Assembly (NCBI GenBank): GCA_013416795.1
Contig: RQSC01000014.1
Location: 514,339-578,338, forward strand
Origin: Prasinococcaceae sp. CCMP 1430
Taxonomy: Eukaryota; Prasinodermophyta; Palmophyllophyceae; Prasinococcales; Prasinococcaceae
Length of the DNA stretch: 64,000 nt
Reading direction: 5' to 3'
Under the pieces are notes generated by a model. It made no database searches, had not been told where the DNA came from, and saw nothing but the letters and a program-made list of their open reading frames with translations. The translations under genes and the position numbers were made by a program. Below, in pieces: positions 63,010 to 64,000 of the stretch (its first letter is position 1; each line of letters opens with the position of its first letter).

Positions 63010-64000
63010 CTAGCTGCCGCTGCTGCTATCCGATTTGACGTCGCTTTTTGTTCCGGCCGAGTCGTCCTTCTTGTTTGTTTTCGTCATCTTGACTGCGGCA
63101 TCGTGCGCGGCAGCGATGGCGGCGGCGGCTGCCGCGGCGGCCTTGGTGTGGGCGTCGGACGCCTTGCCGCCCTTGCCAGCCTTGGCCCCAGCCTTCCCGA
63201 CGAGGACGTCGTCCACCTCCTTGCCTGTGAGTTCCTTGAAGCTCCCGCGCAGCACCCCGTACTTCTCCTCGAGCTTGGAGCACGCCTCGTGGAGCCGCGT
63301 GACCTCCTCGCGCAGCTGCATGTTCTCGTTGGTGAGCAGGTCGACGCGGGTCCCTAGCTCCTCGCATTCGGCCTGCTTGCGTAGCCGCGAGCGGCGCGCG
63401 CTCTCGCGGTTGGACTGCTTGCGGCGCTGGCGCTTTACCTCGCGCTCGTCGCTCATGCCGCCGGCGCCCGCGAAGCTGTCGCCGCCGGGCGTCGCTCCGG
63501 CGTTGGCGACCGCCGCCTTGATGGCCGCGGCCATGTGCTGCGCGGGCGCCCCGACCGCCGCGGCGCTCCAGTAGTCCGCCGCCGCCGCTCGGCGGGCGCG
63601 CCGAACGCGCCCGCGGCACCCGCTGCGGGCGCGCCGAATGCGCCTCCGCTGCCGGCATCGACCTTGGCGACATGCAAGCCCTTCTCGCTCATGTGCTCGT
63701 AGCTGCGCTTGCGAAGCAGGCTGAGGCCCGTGGGCTCCGCCGCGGCCTCGCCCCCTGCTGCCCCCCCCTTGCCCTTGGCGCCGCCCTTGGCCTTGGCCTT
63801 GCCGCCCTTGCCGTTGGCCACGGCGTCCTTCCCGCCGTCCGAGCCGTCCTTGCCGCCGCCGGACTTGTCGTTGACGGCGGCCTCAGCGGCGGCCTCGCCG
63901 AGCTCCTGGAGGTTGGTGGCGCTCTTGGCCTTCGGGCGCACCGCGAGCGCCGCGACGTCCGCCCCCACGCTCGCGCCCGCGCCCGCGCCCGCGTTTGCGG
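63010..64000 (-). CDS. bZIP transcription factor, GBF-like (5' end outside window; frame break near 63590)
   Basis: The C-terminal frame (63010 to about 63590) carries a textbook plant-type b[23 protein letters not shown], then [31 protein letters not shown], a basic region followed by a leucine zipper. The Lys/Ala/Ser-rich tail ends at 63010. Such factors bind ACGT-core G-box sites in plants. Upstream, the reading frame changes near 63575-63600, in a CGG-rich stretch next to a duplicated TTCGGCGCGCCCGC sequence. Sequence beyond it in another frame ([25 protein letters not shown] and a Gly/Lys-rich part) looks like the same protein. There is no GT-AG intron in the right place, so an indel in the assembly is the likeliest cause. 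The start codon lies beyond 64000. Confidence 0.82.

Noticed and set aside
1-64000. Bacterial-type operons or ribosome-binding sites
   Set aside because: Spliced genes, nuclear protein families and alternating strands show this is nuclear eukaryotic DNA.

Overview
This window looks like nuclear DNA of a GC-rich, unicellular, photosynthetic and flagellated eukaryote. The evidence is GT-AG introns, a KDM5 histone demethylase, RNA polymerase subunit RPB12, DR1/NC2-beta, AP-3 delta, the chaperonin CCT-alpha, a CCDC103-type dynein-arm factor (motile flagella) and a plastid-type elongation factor G plus a plant-type RimP relative (plastid). A GC-rich alga such as a haptophyte would fit, but the sequence alone does not settle the lineage. 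There are two runs of N (18470-18885, 47192-47622) and single N bases at 186 and 2983.

Layout. 1-3112: three minus-strand genes (DUF760-like fragment, rhomboid-like protein, RNF141-like RING protein). 4169-11788: a giant intronless KDM5. 11896-13580: an unknown basic/coiled protein head-to-head with RPB12. 13827-21733: a monoglyceride-lipase-like hydrolase, a GNAT-bromodomain chromatin protein and a two-domain secretory glycosyltransferase. 21787-27835: a Rif1-like HEAT protein with a strong G-quadruplex tract near its 5' end, and CCDC103. 28237-34958: an Arg/Ser-repeat protein, the adaptin chaperone AAGAB, a MOSC/mARC protein and a sulfotransferase-like membrane protein. 35041-39200: a kinesin-14 and DR1. 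39660-45997: a DUF4062-NTPase-WD40 STAND protein. 47629-53096: plastid EF-G and a coiled-coil protein. 53438-63009: AP-3 delta, a MORN protein, RimP-like, a membrane PH-like protein and CCT-alpha. 63010-end: a GBF-like bZIP factor running off the window.

How it fits together. The genes form no operon or pathway cluster. They fall into chromatin/transcription (KDM5, GNAT-bromodomain, RPB12, DR1, Rif1-like, bZIP), trafficking (AP-3 delta, AAGAB), plastid translation (EF-G, RimP-like), cytoskeleton/flagellum (kinesin-14, CCDC103) and secretory modification (glycosyltransferase, sulfotransferase). What unifies the window is architecture. Strands alternate almost gene by gene, giving short divergent promoters and very short convergent 3' spacers, and the palindromic hexamer TGTACA recurs just after stop codons, where it could serve both converging genes.

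The observations most worth following are the TGTACA 3' element, the overlapping head-to-head start codons of CCT-alpha and its neighbour at 60524-60527, the Ser-to-Thr change at the rhomboid active site, the loss of the P-loop lysine in the STAND protein, the tandem glycosyltransferase with a degraded DxD motif, and a shared 17-bp promoter-proximal element (39442 and 46558). I did not find CRISPR arrays, tRNA or rRNA genes, or a convincing transposon.
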